A stretch of 64,000 bases of DNA from JBBSEX01 sp038239345 (GTDB taxonomy: Bacteria > Acidobacteriota > Terriglobia > Bryobacterales > Bryobacteraceae), in contig JBBSEX010000003.1 in assembly GCA_038239345.1 (NCBI GenBank), forward strand, positions 1 to 64,000, written 5' to 3'. The notes beneath the pieces are model-generated. The model saw only the letters and a list, made by a program, of their open reading frames with translations, had not been told where the DNA came from and did no database searches. Shown in pieces: positions 49,052 to 58,505 of the stretch. Positions within the stretch are counted from its first letter, which is position 1, and each line of letters starts with the position of its first letter. The position numbers and the translations under genes were made by a program.

Positions 49052-50020
49052 CTACTTCAGCAGAGGAAGAAGTATCCTGTCCAGTTCGGCATCGGTAAAG
49101 GCGCTGACTTTCACGTTCTTATGCAGGCTCCATCGTTCGGTATGCGCGATCGATTTTCCCGGCGTCAGATTTATCATTGGACCGACGGTCTCAATTTCCA
49201 GCATCTCGGAGTTCGTGAACGTTTCAAAGGAGCAGCCAAAATCGGGATGCTTCTCCGCTGAATCCGCCGCGTAGCGCTTGATGAACAGATCAGATCCCAG
49301 CAGATACGCACCAAACGTATCCTTATTGAACAGACCGCTTTTCGTCGGCGCTTTGGCGTTCGCGTCCTGATGCAGCAGTAGATATTTCTTCGTGAATTGC
49401 CAGCGCTTGTCGCTGAAGTCGGTGAACGCCCACATTACCAGGGGATTCGTCGGCGCCAGGATCTCGGGGTGAGTGCCGCGCGGGGGAAATCCGCTGATGC
49501 CAACTCCGCCCGGCGACATCACGGTCAAGGCCCAAGCAGCCAGGTTCAGCGGCTTGTTACCGGCATTCTTGATGTGGTGAATCACCTCCACGTTAGACCC
49601 GCTAGCGGCGAGTTTCACCGTAATCGACTTCTCCAGGCCGGTTAACGATTCCACCGGCGCGGTAGCCGTCAACACGCCACCTTGTATGTCGATCTTCACT
49701 GGAAAGTTGTCCGCGGGATAAGAGAGCACGCGATCTTCCGGGGCGAACCAGACACGATGTCCACCGCGCGATTTCCATTCCTTCTCGCCCGTCTTGCCCA
49801 TCTCTCCGGCAAATTCCTTGAAGATATTCTTTCCGCCGATAAACGCGTAGCGAATCACGCGCGGCCCGACATCGCCGGTTACGATCAGTTCCACTTCGCC
49901 GTTGCTGATGCGATAACAATTCGGCCAGCCGCCATAGCTTGTTTTTTCGATTTTCACGGCGGCGGAAGCGACACACGCGACAAGGAGCATGGATGCGAGG
50001 ATACGGAGCATTTGAAACAT
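49052..50020 (-). CDS. Secreted DUF4380-like protein (galactose-mutarotase-like fold)
   Basis: A 322-residue protein with signal peptide (MFQMLRILASMLLVACVASA). 'YGGWPNCYRISNGEVELIVTGDVGPRVIRYAF', 'GGHRVWFAPEDR', 'VTAPVESLTGLEKSITVKL'-like strands and 'VEVIHHIKNAGNKPLNLAAWALTVMSPGG' give the beta-sandwich order of DUF4380/aldose-epimerase-like proteins. These probably bind or rearrange sugars. No catalytic residue can be named with confidence. Confidence 0.7.
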   Translation of the reverse strand: MFQMLRILASMLLVACVASAAVKIEKTSYGGWPNCYRISNGEVELIVTGDVGPRVIRYAFIGGKNIFKEFAGEMGKTGEKEWKSRGGHRVWFAPEDRVLSYPADNFPVKIDIQGGVLTATAPVESLTGLEKSITVKLAASGSNVEVIHHIKNAGNKPLNLAAWALTVMSPGGVGISGFPPRGTHPEILAPTNPLVMWAFTDFSDKRWQFTKKYLLLHQDANAKAPTKSGLFNKDTFGAYLLGSDLFIKRYAADSAEKHPDFGCSFETFTNSEMLEIETVGPMINLTPGKSIAHTERWSLHKNVKVSAFTDAELDRILLPLLK

Positions 50021-50040
50021 TATGACGTATCCTGTTAACT

Positions 50041-50862
50041 GTGATTATCGACGGCGTGGAATTGCATCTCTCGCATCCCGATGAGTTGCCCGTGCGATGG
50101 GTTGGCCAGGATGAGGTATTGCGGCAACTGCTGGCCGCATGGCTGATGGTGGATCCGCAAGACCTGCCGATGAACCCGCGCTTGTTGGGAAAGCCCGGTG
50201 TGGGAAAAACCACGCTGGCTTATGCCGCGGCGAAACGTCTGGGCCGCGACGTTTATATTCTGCAGGCCACCATCGACACGCGTCCCGAAGATCTGTTGGT
50301 AACGCCGGTGATTGAAGGCGAGGGGCGGCTGCGTTATGTGGCAAGCCCGCTGGTAACGGCGATGGTCCGTGGCGGCGTGGCGATTCTGGATGAGGGCAAC
50401 CGGATGAGTGAGAAGAGTTGGGCCAGCCTGGCGCCACTGCTCGACAACCGCCGCTATATCGAATCCATCGTGACCGGAATCAAGCTTAAGGCTCACCCCG
50501 ATTTCCGCCTTGTGGCGACGATGAACGACGATGCCTCCACCTTCGATCTGCCCGAATACATTCATTCCCGGCTGCAACCGCAGATAACGATCGACTTTCC
50601 CGAGCGCGATGAAGAGCTGGCGATTTTGAAACAGAATCTGCCGTTCGCCGGCGATGAGATCCTGACCTATGTCACCGACTTTCTGCAGCGCGCGCATGCC
50701 GGCGATGAAGCTTACACGGTGCGCGACGGGATAAACATGGCGCGCTTCGCGTTGAAGCTTTCGAATGTGAATGGCGCCGCGCTCGATTACCGCGAGTCTC
50801 TGCGAATGGCGATACTCCAGACATTGGGAGAAGAGGCATTACGATATGCCGTACGGATCTGA
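50041..50862 (+). CDS. MoxR-type AAA+ ATPase
   Basis: A 273-residue ATPase with GTG start at 50,041. Walker A 'LLGKPGVGKTTLAYAAAK' (about 48-65), Walker B 'GGVAILDEGNRMSEKSWASL', sensor 'RLVATMNDD' and 'LQPQITIDFPERDEE' place it in the MoxR/AAA_5 group. MoxR proteins act as chaperones for partner proteins, typically VWA-domain proteins. Here the next gene, overlapping by 17 bp, is an unfamiliar 606-residue protein instead. The pair is likely a functional unit. Confidence 0.9.
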   Translation: MIIDGVELHLSHPDELPVRWVGQDEVLRQLLAAWLMVDPQDLPMNPRLLGKPGVGKTTLAYAAAKRLGRDVYILQATIDTRPEDLLVTPVIEGEGRLRYVASPLVTAMVRGGVAILDEGNRMSEKSWASLAPLLDNRRYIESIVTGIKLKAHPDFRLVATMNDDASTFDLPEYIHSRLQPQITIDFPERDEELAILKQNLPFAGDEILTYVTDFLQRAHAGDEAYTVRDGINMARFALKLSNVNGAALDYRESLRMAILQTLGEEALRYAVRI

Positions 50863-52666
50863 AGCGCGGGCGGAGCTTGAGCAAGGACCACTGCGGTACT
50901 TTCCGGTGGTGCCAGGAAGATTGGAATTCGCTGTGGAAGTGCGCCGCCGAATTTTAGCCGATCGACCCGCCATCGTCGCCGTCGAACTTCCCTGGATGCT
51001 GCAGAAGGCGTATCTGCGAGCCATAGAGCGGCTTCCCGAAATGTCGGTAATTGCCTATCCCGACGGAGCCGACGACGATGCCGCAATTTACGTAACCGTC
51101 GAACCAGCGGACCCATTTATCGAGGCGATTCGCAGTGCCCAGGAAATCGGCTCGACAGTGATATTTCTGGAACCCGATGTCGCCGAGAAACCTCACATCG
51201 ACGATGCTTATCCCGATCCCTACGCGCTGCGGCAAATCGGTTATGAGAGGTACATCGAGGCCTACCGCCAGCATCCCCAAAGGATTACTGAAGAAACCGA
51301 TTTACATGCCGCCGGCGTGGCTTGGAAGCTGCAAGGGGCCGATCCTTTGGCGAATACGTTAGTAGTGCTTTCACTGAACCTGCTGGATCCGCTCCTGATC
51401 GCGATGGAGGTGCCGCAGGATCCACCAGCGGAAAGAAATAAGGGGTTCGAAGTGGAAGTGATCAATCCGCATCCCGACTGCCTGGCGGAGATTACGGCGG
51501 AATATCCTTACCTGCAGGATCGCTACGAGTTTTATCGCCTGGATGGTAAGGACGACGCGGCGGTAGACCGCCCTCGCGTGCAACTGGCTCTCTTGCGCGA
51601 TGCCGAAAAACAGTACGAAATCAACACCGGTGAAAAAGTTCCGCACTGGGCGCGAATCGCTCTGGCGAAGTATGCCCGCAAGCTGGCCCACACGGCGGGC
51701 ATGCTGATTCCCGGGGTTTTCGATCTAACGATTGCCGCGCAATCCATCGTCGACGATAATTTCGGATGGGAAACATGGCGGATGGCGAATCGTTATCTGA
51801 CGCAGCAATCGAGTTGCGAATTGGAGACGGTCAATTTGTCGGGGGAGGAAGTATGGCTCCATACGAAAAAGCTCCGTTTGCGACGTCGTCTGCCGAATGC
51901 CAAGCAGCGATTGCGGCCCGCCGGCCTGAAGCCTCGCAAGAAAGAAAAGTTTGCTGGAGAGTGGGCCAAGGAGACGAATGGAAGCGCCATCTGTTCTTAT
52001 CCTCCAGAGGATTTCGTCATCGAGAACTACGGCCGTTTCCTGAAGAAACAGGCGAAGTCAATTGTCTCTGAAGAGCGCGCCCGGGTGGAGCCTTTTTCCA
52101 CGTCATTGCTGGATGGCGTCGACATTCGCGAGACCATTCGCAATTGGCATGAGCGAAAGATTTATGTTCGCAAGCTAGATCGTTTAAGCGGCGAAGTGGG
52201 GGCCGTGGCTGTCATCTTCGATGAGGATTCGGCGGGCAAATATCAATACATGACAACGTGGCTGGGCGAGCATCAAAATGAAAGCGACATGGCATTCTAT
52301 TCGACGTTTCCCTTTGAGCATATCGTCGGCCCCGGCATCGGCCGCGCGGAATACGGCGGGTTTCTGATGGTACTTCCGCCGCGCCGGATGATGGATGTTT
52401 GGACCGATCCCGATTACGATCTCGCCGAGAGCAAGTCCGAGCGCCTGCTTCTTGCCGCTATCGATTATTCCGTGGAACGCAACATCGTCTACGTAGCCGC
52501 TAAGCCTCCCCGATCCGTTTTCCGGGCCATCGCCGCGCGCCTGAATCGCAAAATTTTGTACATCCCCATCGGCCAATTGTCGCCGGTGAAATTGAAAAAG
52601 ATCCGGGTGGTTCATGTTTTGGACGGATACAAACGGCGCGATCAGGCGAAAGAGTACATCTGGTGA
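50846..52666 (+). CDS. MoxR-partner protein, 606 residues, N-terminal TIKI/DUF5682-like region (tentative)
   Basis: Start at 50,846 (MPYGSEARAELEQG), overlapping the MoxR gene by 17 bp; the longer frame upstream is not convincing. Residues about 15-110 ('FPVVPGRLEFAVEVRRRILADRPAIVAVELPWMLQKAYLRAI', 'IAYPDGADDDAAIYVTVEPADPFIEAIRSAQE') resemble TraB/ChaN/DUF5682-type proteins that pair an 'I..E.p' strand with a later acidic strand. The middle is helical. The C-terminal ~170 residues carry conserved-looking blocks 'VGAVAVIFDEDSAGKYQYMTTWLGEHQ', 'GPGIGRAEYGGFLMVLPPRRMMDVW' and 'RNIVYVAAKPPRSVFRAIAARLNRKILYIPIGQLSP'. No transmembrane segment. Function is unknown. It is coupled to the lipoprotein gene downstream (GTGA). 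Confidence 0.6.
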   Translation: MPYGSEARAELEQGPLRYFPVVPGRLEFAVEVRRRILADRPAIVAVELPWMLQKAYLRAIERLPEMSVIAYPDGADDDAAIYVTVEPADPFIEAIRSAQEIGSTVIFLEPDVAEKPHIDDAYPDPYALRQIGYERYIEAYRQHPQRITEETDLHAAGVAWKLQGADPLANTLVVLSLNLLDPLLIAMEVPQDPPAERNKGFEVEVINPHPDCLAEITAEYPYLQDRYEFYRLDGKDDAAVDRPRVQLALLRDAEKQYEINTGEKVPHWARIALAKYARKLAHTAGMLIPGVFDLTIAAQSIVDDNFGWETWRMANRYLTQQSSCELETVNLSGEEVWLHTKKLRLRRRLPNAKQRLRPAGLKPRKKEKFAGEWAKETNGSAICSYPPEDFVIENYGRFLKKQAKSIVSEERARVEPFSTSLLDGVDIRETIRNWHERKIYVRKLDRLSGEVGAVAVIFDEDSAGKYQYMTTWLGEHQNESDMAFYSTFPFEHIVGPGIGRAEYGGFLMVLPPRRMMDVWTDPDYDLAESKSERLLLAAIDYSVERNIVYVAAKPPRSVFRAIAARLNRKILYIPIGQLSPVKLKKIRVVHVLDGYKRRDQAKEYIW

Positions 52667-53196
52667 GAGTGCCATTCGCCGCGATGCCCTTAGCTCTAAT
52701 GATGGTGGGTTGCGTGGCGATGCCCGATGCCTTTATTCCACAATCGAAGCGCCGGCCGCTTGAAAACGTAAACGCCGCGTTGGGATCGGCGCCGCTTATT
52801 GAGATGGGTGATTCGCGAGCGCGAGTTCACATCGTGAAAGACATTCAGAAGCCCGCCGATAACGTGCCTTGGGCCTGGACCTATCAGCGGCCCACATTAC
52901 GGTACACGCTGAACAGTACAACCAATTGGAAACTGGTGGCGGACTACACCGTGCCCGAGATCACTTTGCTGCAAACCGGTCCAGTGACGATTTCTTTCTT
53001 CGTGAACGATCGCGCGGTGGAACAGGTACGCATCGAACATGCTGGGCAAATGCATTTAGAGCATGCTATTCCGCAGGATTGGCTGCGGGCGAATGAGAAA
53101 ACCACCATCGCCGCGGAGATCGATAAACTATACGATCCAGGTAACGGGACGCCGAAGCTGGGGTTCATTCTGACGCGTCTTGGATTCGCCCATTAA
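52663..53196 (+). CDS. Lipoprotein, unknown
   Basis: A 177-residue protein with GTG start at 52,663 overlapping the preceding stop. Lipobox 'LALMMVGCVAM' (Cys about residue 18). The mature part is beta-rich ('RARVHIVKDIQKPADNVPWAW', 'TNWKLVADYTVPEITLLQTGPVTISFFVND', 'VRIEHAGQMHLEHAIPQDWL'), possibly a beta-sandwich on the cell surface. The membrane glycosyltransferase-like gene follows immediately (stop and ATG adjacent at 53,196/53,197). Confidence 0.75.
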   Translation: MRVPFAAMPLALMMVGCVAMPDAFIPQSKRRPLENVNAALGSAPLIEMGDSRARVHIVKDIQKPADNVPWAWTYQRPTLRYTLNSTTNWKLVADYTVPEITLLQTGPVTISFFVNDRAVEQVRIEHAGQMHLEHAIPQDWLRANEKTTIAAEIDKLYDPGNGTPKLGFILTRLGFAH

Positions 53197-55413
53197 ATGC
53201 CGGCGGCGGTCTATATTCTCTTCGGCGCGGTCTTCACCGTCGCCACCGCAATCGCGCTGGGACGAAGCCTGCTGCGGGTTTTACGCCTTCCGCTCTATCC
53301 GTTGGAGGATCGCCTGTTTTCGTTTCTGGCGGGATCGGCGTGTCTCAGCACCCTCGTCTTTGCGCTATGCACTCTGCATCTGGCGCGCAAAGGAATCTTC
53401 CTGATGTTGGGCGGCGCGGCGATCGGTTGGGCGATTCGCAACCGGCGGGAAACTGTCAGCGTCGAAGGCAGAACGCAGTTGGGGCCGGTGCCCCGTGGCG
53501 CGACGATCCTGTTTCTGGCGCTGTTCTGCATATTGACGGTGTTTTATTTCTTCAACGCGATGGCACCTGAAACCAGCCCCGATGGATCGTCGTATCATCT
53601 GGGCCTGGTGGACACCTACCATCGCGCGCACGGCTTTGAACGAATCACCTACAGCATCTACGCCGCTCTATCGCAAGGCATCGAGATGTTGTTTCTGTTC
53701 GCCTATACATTTGGAAAGCACTCGGCCGCGGCGTTAGTACACTTCTCATTTTTGGCCGCGCTGCCACTTCTGATTCTCGGTTATGCCCGGACAATCAAGC
53801 GGCCCGTCGTCGGCGTGGCAGCGGCGCTGTTGGTATACGCCAGCCCAGTGGTGGCTATCGATGGGACCAGCGCATATATCGATGTCGCGGTTACGGCGCT
53901 GCTGTTCGGCGTCTTCTATGTCTTGCAAATTTGGGATGAGGTCCGCAATCCGCGGCTGCTGATGCTGGCCGGCTTGCTGGCGGGCTTTGCGTTCGCCGCG
54001 AAATACACCGCGTTCCTGGCCTTGCCGTTCGCCCTTGGATTCATTCTGCTCCGCGAGCGACGCTTTAAAGCTCTGATTGTAACGACAGCAAGCGCGGCGA
54101 TTCCGGCGGTGCCCTGGTTAGTCAAGAACTGGATCTGGTTAGCAAATCCGGTGGCTCCGTTCTTCAACTCGGTGATGCCAAATCCGTACTTTCACATCCT
54201 CTGGGAAAAGCAATATCAAGGCTATATGCGGAACACGGGATTTCTTACCAGCTACTGGCAAATTCCGATGGAAGTAACCGTGCACGGGGAAAAAACCGGC
54301 GGGCTGCTTGGACCCGTCTTCCTTCTGGCGCCGATCGCCTTGTGGGCCTTGCGTTGGCGGGAAGGCCGCCGCCTGCTCTGCGCCTGGTTGATCTTCACGC
54401 TGCCTTATTTGACGAATACCGGAACGCGATTCCTGATTCCCGGCCTGCCGTTTTTGGCATTGGCGATGGCATTGGCGATTGTCGATTGGCCAAAGCTGCT
54501 GCTGGCGACGGCGGCAATTCACTGCGCTCTCGCATTGCCAGTCCTGCGTCATAAATATTCCGAACCATATGCCTGGAGCCTGGAACGTATGCCGCTGAAA
54601 GCCGCGCTACGCATCATTCCCGAAGAACAATGGCTGCGCGATCATTCAGGGGGATATGAAGCGGCGCGGATGGTGGAGCGCTGGGTGCCGGCGGGCAAGC
54701 GGGTGTTTGCATTCAACCAAATTCCGAACTCCTACACCACGCGGGAAATCTGGGTTCGCTATGAATCGGCCAAGGGTGAAATGGCGGGCGACATCGCTTA
54801 TGCCGGCATCATCGATTCTTTTCAGCCTCTGTGGCTACGCCGTTTTTCTTTTGCCGCCCAAACAATACAGAAGCTTCGGGCAGTGCAAACGGCGAAGGGT
54901 AGCGACATTTGGTCGATCGCTGAATTTCATGCTTTTCTCGGTGCGAAGGAAATCGAAGGAAGCGCCGGGTGGCGTGTAAACGCCGCGCCGAATCCGTGGG
55001 ACGCGAAGCTCGCTTTCGATCGCAATCCTGTTACGCGCTGGCGCTCGTGGGAAGCCATACGCCCCGGCATGCATCTGGACATAGATTTCGGTAAGCCCGA
55101 ACAGATCGACGCCGTATTGCTGGAAGGATCCTTCGACCAATGGCAAACGAAGCTCCGCTTGGAAGGGCTGGACGCAAGCGGACAATGGCGCTTACTCTCC
55201 GCCGCGCCGCTTGAATCGACGTTGCCAAAAGTTCTCGACCTGCGCCGCCAGGCCACGCGCGAAATGCAGGCTCGGGGTATCGATTATTTGCTGGTGATGC
55301 AATCCGACTATGGGTCTGACGACTTCGATAAGAATCGCGAATTGTGGGGTCTGAAGCTGTTGCGCGATCTGACGTCCTCCAAGTTGTACGAGATCGTCGG
55401 AGACAGCCCATGA
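53197..55413 (+). CDS. Polytopic glycosyltransferase-like membrane protein with discoidin-like C-terminal domain
   Basis: A 738-residue protein. Residues 1-460 hold about 11 membrane helices. An early external loop 'MAPETSPDGSSYHLGLVDTYHRAHG' resembles the acidic-rich first loop of GT-C/PMT/ArnT-type enzymes, and there is a late 'GTRFLIPGLPFLALA'. The region from about residue 600 ('SAGWRVNAAPNPWDAKLAFDRNPVTRWRSWEAIRPGMHLDIDFGKPEQIDAVLLEGSFDQW') has the F5/8 type C (discoidin) layout of Trp, Asp and Asn motifs, a carbohydrate-binding fold. It probably uses lipid-linked sugars and binds glycans outside. It is coupled to the BadF-type kinase gene. Confidence 0.75.
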   Translation: MPAAVYILFGAVFTVATAIALGRSLLRVLRLPLYPLEDRLFSFLAGSACLSTLVFALCTLHLARKGIFLMLGGAAIGWAIRNRRETVSVEGRTQLGPVPRGATILFLALFCILTVFYFFNAMAPETSPDGSSYHLGLVDTYHRAHGFERITYSIYAALSQGIEMLFLFAYTFGKHSAAALVHFSFLAALPLLILGYARTIKRPVVGVAAALLVYASPVVAIDGTSAYIDVAVTALLFGVFYVLQIWDEVRNPRLLMLAGLLAGFAFAAKYTAFLALPFALGFILLRERRFKALIVTTASAAIPAVPWLVKNWIWLANPVAPFFNSVMPNPYFHILWEKQYQGYMRNTGFLTSYWQIPMEVTVHGEKTGGLLGPVFLLAPIALWALRWREGRRLLCAWLIFTLPYLTNTGTRFLIPGLPFLALAMALAIVDWPKLLLATAAIHCALALPVLRHKYSEPYAWSLERMPLKAALRIIPEEQWLRDHSGGYEAARMVERWVPAGKRVFAFNQIPNSYTTREIWVRYESAKGEMAGDIAYAGIIDSFQPLWLRRFSFAAQTIQKLRAVQTAKGSDIWSIAEFHAFLGAKEIEGSAGWRVNAAPNPWDAKLAFDRNPVTRWRSWEAIRPGMHLDIDFGKPEQIDAVLLEGSFDQWQTKLRLEGLDASGQWRLLSAAPLESTLPKVLDLRRQATREMQARGIDYLLVMQSDYGSDDFDKNRELWGLKLLRDLTSSKLYEIVGDSP

Positions 55414-56354
55414 GCCGCTTCTTCCTTGGCGTCGATGGAGGGCAATCGAGTACGACGGCCTTAATCGGTGATGCATCGGGACGCGTCGTAGGGCATGGAC
55501 GAAGTGGCCCCTGCAACCACGTGAAAACTGGCGACGGCCGGGAAAAATTTATTACGGCCATCGCCGGATGCGTCAACGAGGCCTGCCGGAGCGCCGGCCT
55601 GACCGATACACGATTTGCCGCTAGCTGCTTTGGTTTTAGTGGCGGACCCGCCGACAAAGAATCGCTCCTGGATGAAATCGTGAGCACGGATAAAAAGCTG
55701 GTCACGCACGATGCGTTCATCGCGCTGGCCGGCGCAACATCCGGTGAACCCGGAGTTGTTGTCATCGCCGGTACAGGATCCATGGCGTTCGGCCGTAACG
55801 GCGAAGGGCGCACCGCGCGCGCGGGAGGATGGGGATACATCTACGGCGATGAAGGCGGCGGGTTCGATCTCACTCGCCAAGCCGTGCGCGCCGCGCTCCG
55901 TTACGAAGAAGGTTGGGGAGCGAGCACTCTGTTGCACCGGCGCTTACTGGAAGGAACCGGCGCCAAGGACGCCAACGATTTGCTGCACCGGTTTTACACA
56001 ACGGATTTTCCACGGCCCGCTATTGCAGCTTTTTCGAAGTTAGTGGATGAAGCGGCACAGGACGGCGATGCCATCGCGCGGGATATTTTATTACGCGCCG
56101 CGCAGGAACTGGCGGGCTTCACATCCATGGTGCGCGGGCAGCTATTCTCGCCCGGCCAAACGGCGCGCATTTCCTATATCGGCGGCGTGTTTCGCAGCGA
56201 ACTTCTATTGGAGCGTTATCGCATGCTAATGGAGCTTGAGGATAACAATCGCTTCGCTGCGCCCGATTTTGGTCCTGCCGCCGGAGCGTTAATCGAAGCC
56301 TATCGTACAGTCGGCCTGTATCCTGCTCTTTCCAACCTTCCGTCCGAGAAATAA
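55410..56354 (+). CDS. BadF/BadG/BcrA/BcrD-type ATPase, N-acetylglucosamine-kinase-like
   Basis: A 314-residue ASKHA-fold kinase. Start at 55,410 overlaps the preceding stop (ATGA). 'FLGVDGGQSSTTALIGDASG' is the phosphate-1 motif, 'VVVIAGTGSMAFGRN' phosphate-2, and 'GGWGYIYGDEGGGFDLTRQAVRAAL' is typical of GlcNAc kinases of this family. The protein likely phosphorylates an amino sugar, fitting the glycan-related operon. The operon reads MoxR, unknown 606-residue protein, lipoprotein, membrane protein, kinase, all coupled. Confidence 0.88.
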   Translation: MSRFFLGVDGGQSSTTALIGDASGRVVGHGRSGPCNHVKTGDGREKFITAIAGCVNEACRSAGLTDTRFAASCFGFSGGPADKESLLDEIVSTDKKLVTHDAFIALAGATSGEPGVVVIAGTGSMAFGRNGEGRTARAGGWGYIYGDEGGGFDLTRQAVRAALRYEEGWGASTLLHRRLLEGTGAKDANDLLHRFYTTDFPRPAIAAFSKLVDEAAQDGDAIARDILLRAAQELAGFTSMVRGQLFSPGQTARISYIGGVFRSELLLERYRMLMELEDNNRFAAPDFGPAAGALIEAYRTVGLYPALSNLPSEK

Positions 56355-56531
56355 ACGCCTCTTTGTCAACCCCGGATGGCCCCCTCTCGTCTTCCCGGAT
56401 ATGGGCGCAGTCGTTTTTCCATCGGCAAAGGTTACAGTGCGCTGGATTAACGAAGCTAATTTATCGAGTGTCCTGGCGTGAGTTCGTGTTTGGGTAAACA
56501 GCAGTGGTGAATAGCGAGGAGTATATGCAAC

Positions 56532-58496
56532 ATGATTAGAAATCGGAGCTTGGTAATTTTGGCGGCGGTCACGGCACTCGGTCTTGCCGGTTTCGTTCGC
56601 TCACAAGCGCAAGACCCGGCGAGTGATTCCAATCAATACACGGTTCCCCACCCCGAATGTGCTTTCTATGGTCCCATGCATGACACTCTTGTGAAAGCGG
56701 CAAATGGTCAGGGCTCCAAGGAACGAATTGCGCAACTGGATGCGATGACCAATCAGGTGACAGCGCAATTGCCTGCCGTCCCCGGTGATAGCCGTACGGG
56801 CGACTCGCAGAAAGCGAATCCGCCTTCCAACAACACGATTGACCGTTATCTATTTCAAGCGATGTCAGCCGCCGGCGCGGTGCCAGCAGCTCCAACTAAC
56901 GATTACGAATTCATCCGCCGGGCAACCCTCGATCTGACCGGCCGCATTCCTACTCCCGATCGTGTGACAAGTTTCGTCGCCGATAATGCACCCGACAAGC
57001 GAACTAAATTGGTGGACGAACTGATTGCCGCGCCGGGCTGGGTGGATAAATGGACCATGTTCTTCGGAGATTTATTTCAGAACAATTCCAGCAACTCGCA
57101 GATCCGCCGCTATGTGCCAGGGGTTGTGGCATTCAACAGCTACGTCAACGCCTCGCTTGTCGCCAATAAGCCTTACGATCAGATGGCCCGTGAGTTGATC
57201 ACGGCGCAGGGCACGAACAGCTATACGCAGGGCGAGTTGAATTTTACGGTAGGTGGAGTCGTTACCGGCGGCCCGATTCAGGATCTGTGGGATCAGCAGA
57301 CAGTGGATGTATCGCAGACGTTTTTAGGCATCGCGCATATGAATTGCCTGCTCTGCCACAACGGACGCGGCCACTTGGATGCGTTGAGTCTTTGGGGATC
57401 GCAAACCACTCGCTCGCAAGCCTGGGGCATGGCGGCATTCCTCTCGCACACACTGGCATCGCGCACTCCGGTTGCCGGAGCCACGAACGGTCTGCCGTAT
57501 TATTGGGCCGTCTCCGATGGAACGAAATACAAAGGCACCTATCCGTTGAATACGACGAGTGGGAATCGCCCGCCGCGGCAGCCCATCGGAACGGATACCA
57601 GCGTATCTCCGGCTTACATCTTTAATGGAGCAACGCCCAACGGCGGGGAAAATTATCGGGCCGCGATGGCGCGATTCGTCACCAGCGACTTCCAATTCGC
57701 CCGTGCCACGGTGAACTACATGTTCGAATATTTCTTCGGCGTAGGGCTGGTCACTCCATCGAATACGTTCGATCCGGCGCGGTTAGATCCGAACAATCCA
57801 CCTCAGAATTGCCCGCCGGCGGCGCCCTGCGGTTTACAAGCATCGAACCCGGTTTTACTGAATGCCCTGGCCCAGGATTTCATCGATAGCAAGTACGATC
57901 TGAAATCGCTGATGCGAGAGATTGTTAACTCCCGCGCCTATCAACTGGAGAGCCAATACAGCGGCACCTGGAATCCGAATTGGGCCACGCTGTATGCGCG
58001 GCACAACGTGCGCCGTCTGTGGGGCGAGGAGATCCATGATGCAATCGCGCAATCGAGCAACATCATTCCCACCTACACGAATCCAAATTGGGGTCCGGTG
58101 AACTGGGCGATGAAATTGCCTGAGCCGTTAGGAACGCCGGATAGCGCCAGAGGCAAAGTCGCCACATTGCTTGACGCCTTCCTGCGCGGCAATCGCGACG
58201 ATCAGACTCGTAGCGCTGAAGGGTCCATCTCGCAAGCGTTGGACCTGATGAACGACCAGTTCGTGATGGGCCGAGTATCCGCCAGCGGCCCGGCAACCAG
58301 CCTGCTGGTGAAAAGTCTGCCGCTCCCGAACGACCAACTCATCGACACGCTGTATTTGAACGTGCTGTCGCGTTATCCCTCGGCCACGGAAAAGGCGGCG
58401 GGTGTGGCGAATTTGGGTAACGGTAATCGTAGCCAGGAAGCAGAAAATCTGCTCTGGTCGCTCTACAACAAAGTGGATTTCGTATTTAGTTACTGA
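56532..58496 (+). CDS. Secreted DUF1549/DUF1553 protein with a CxxCH motif
   Basis: A 654-residue protein with signal peptide (VILAAVTALGLAGFVRSQA). Residues about 95-280 match DUF1549 ('NTIDRYLFQAMSAAG', 'DYEFIRRATLDLTGRIPTPDRVTSFVADNAPDKRTKLVDELIA'). 'MNCLLCHNGRGHLD' contains a Cys-x2-Cys-His that could bind heme c or a metal. The C-terminal half resembles DUF1553 ('ARATVNYMFEYFFGVGLV', 'LKSLMREIVNSRAYQLES'). RBS-like GAGGAG lies 11 bp upstream of the start. Such proteins always travel with a DUF1501 partner, here the next gene. The physiological role is not established. Confidence 0.88.
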   Translation: MIRNRSLVILAAVTALGLAGFVRSQAQDPASDSNQYTVPHPECAFYGPMHDTLVKAANGQGSKERIAQLDAMTNQVTAQLPAVPGDSRTGDSQKANPPSNNTIDRYLFQAMSAAGAVPAAPTNDYEFIRRATLDLTGRIPTPDRVTSFVADNAPDKRTKLVDELIAAPGWVDKWTMFFGDLFQNNSSNSQIRRYVPGVVAFNSYVNASLVANKPYDQMARELITAQGTNSYTQGELNFTVGGVVTGGPIQDLWDQQTVDVSQTFLGIAHMNCLLCHNGRGHLDALSLWGSQTTRSQAWGMAAFLSHTLASRTPVAGATNGLPYYWAVSDGTKYKGTYPLNTTSGNRPPRQPIGTDTSVSPAYIFNGATPNGGENYRAAMARFVTSDFQFARATVNYMFEYFFGVGLVTPSNTFDPARLDPNNPPQNCPPAAPCGLQASNPVLLNALAQDFIDSKYDLKSLMREIVNSRAYQLESQYSGTWNPNWATLYARHNVRRLWGEEIHDAIAQSSNIIPTYTNPNWGPVNWAMKLPEPLGTPDSARGKVATLLDAFLRGNRDDQTRSAEGSISQALDLMNDQFVMGRVSASGPATSLLVKSLPLPNDQLIDTLYLNVLSRYPSATEKAAGVANLGNGNRSQEAENLLWSLYNKVDFVFSY

Positions 58497-58505
58497 GGAG
58501 ACGTC

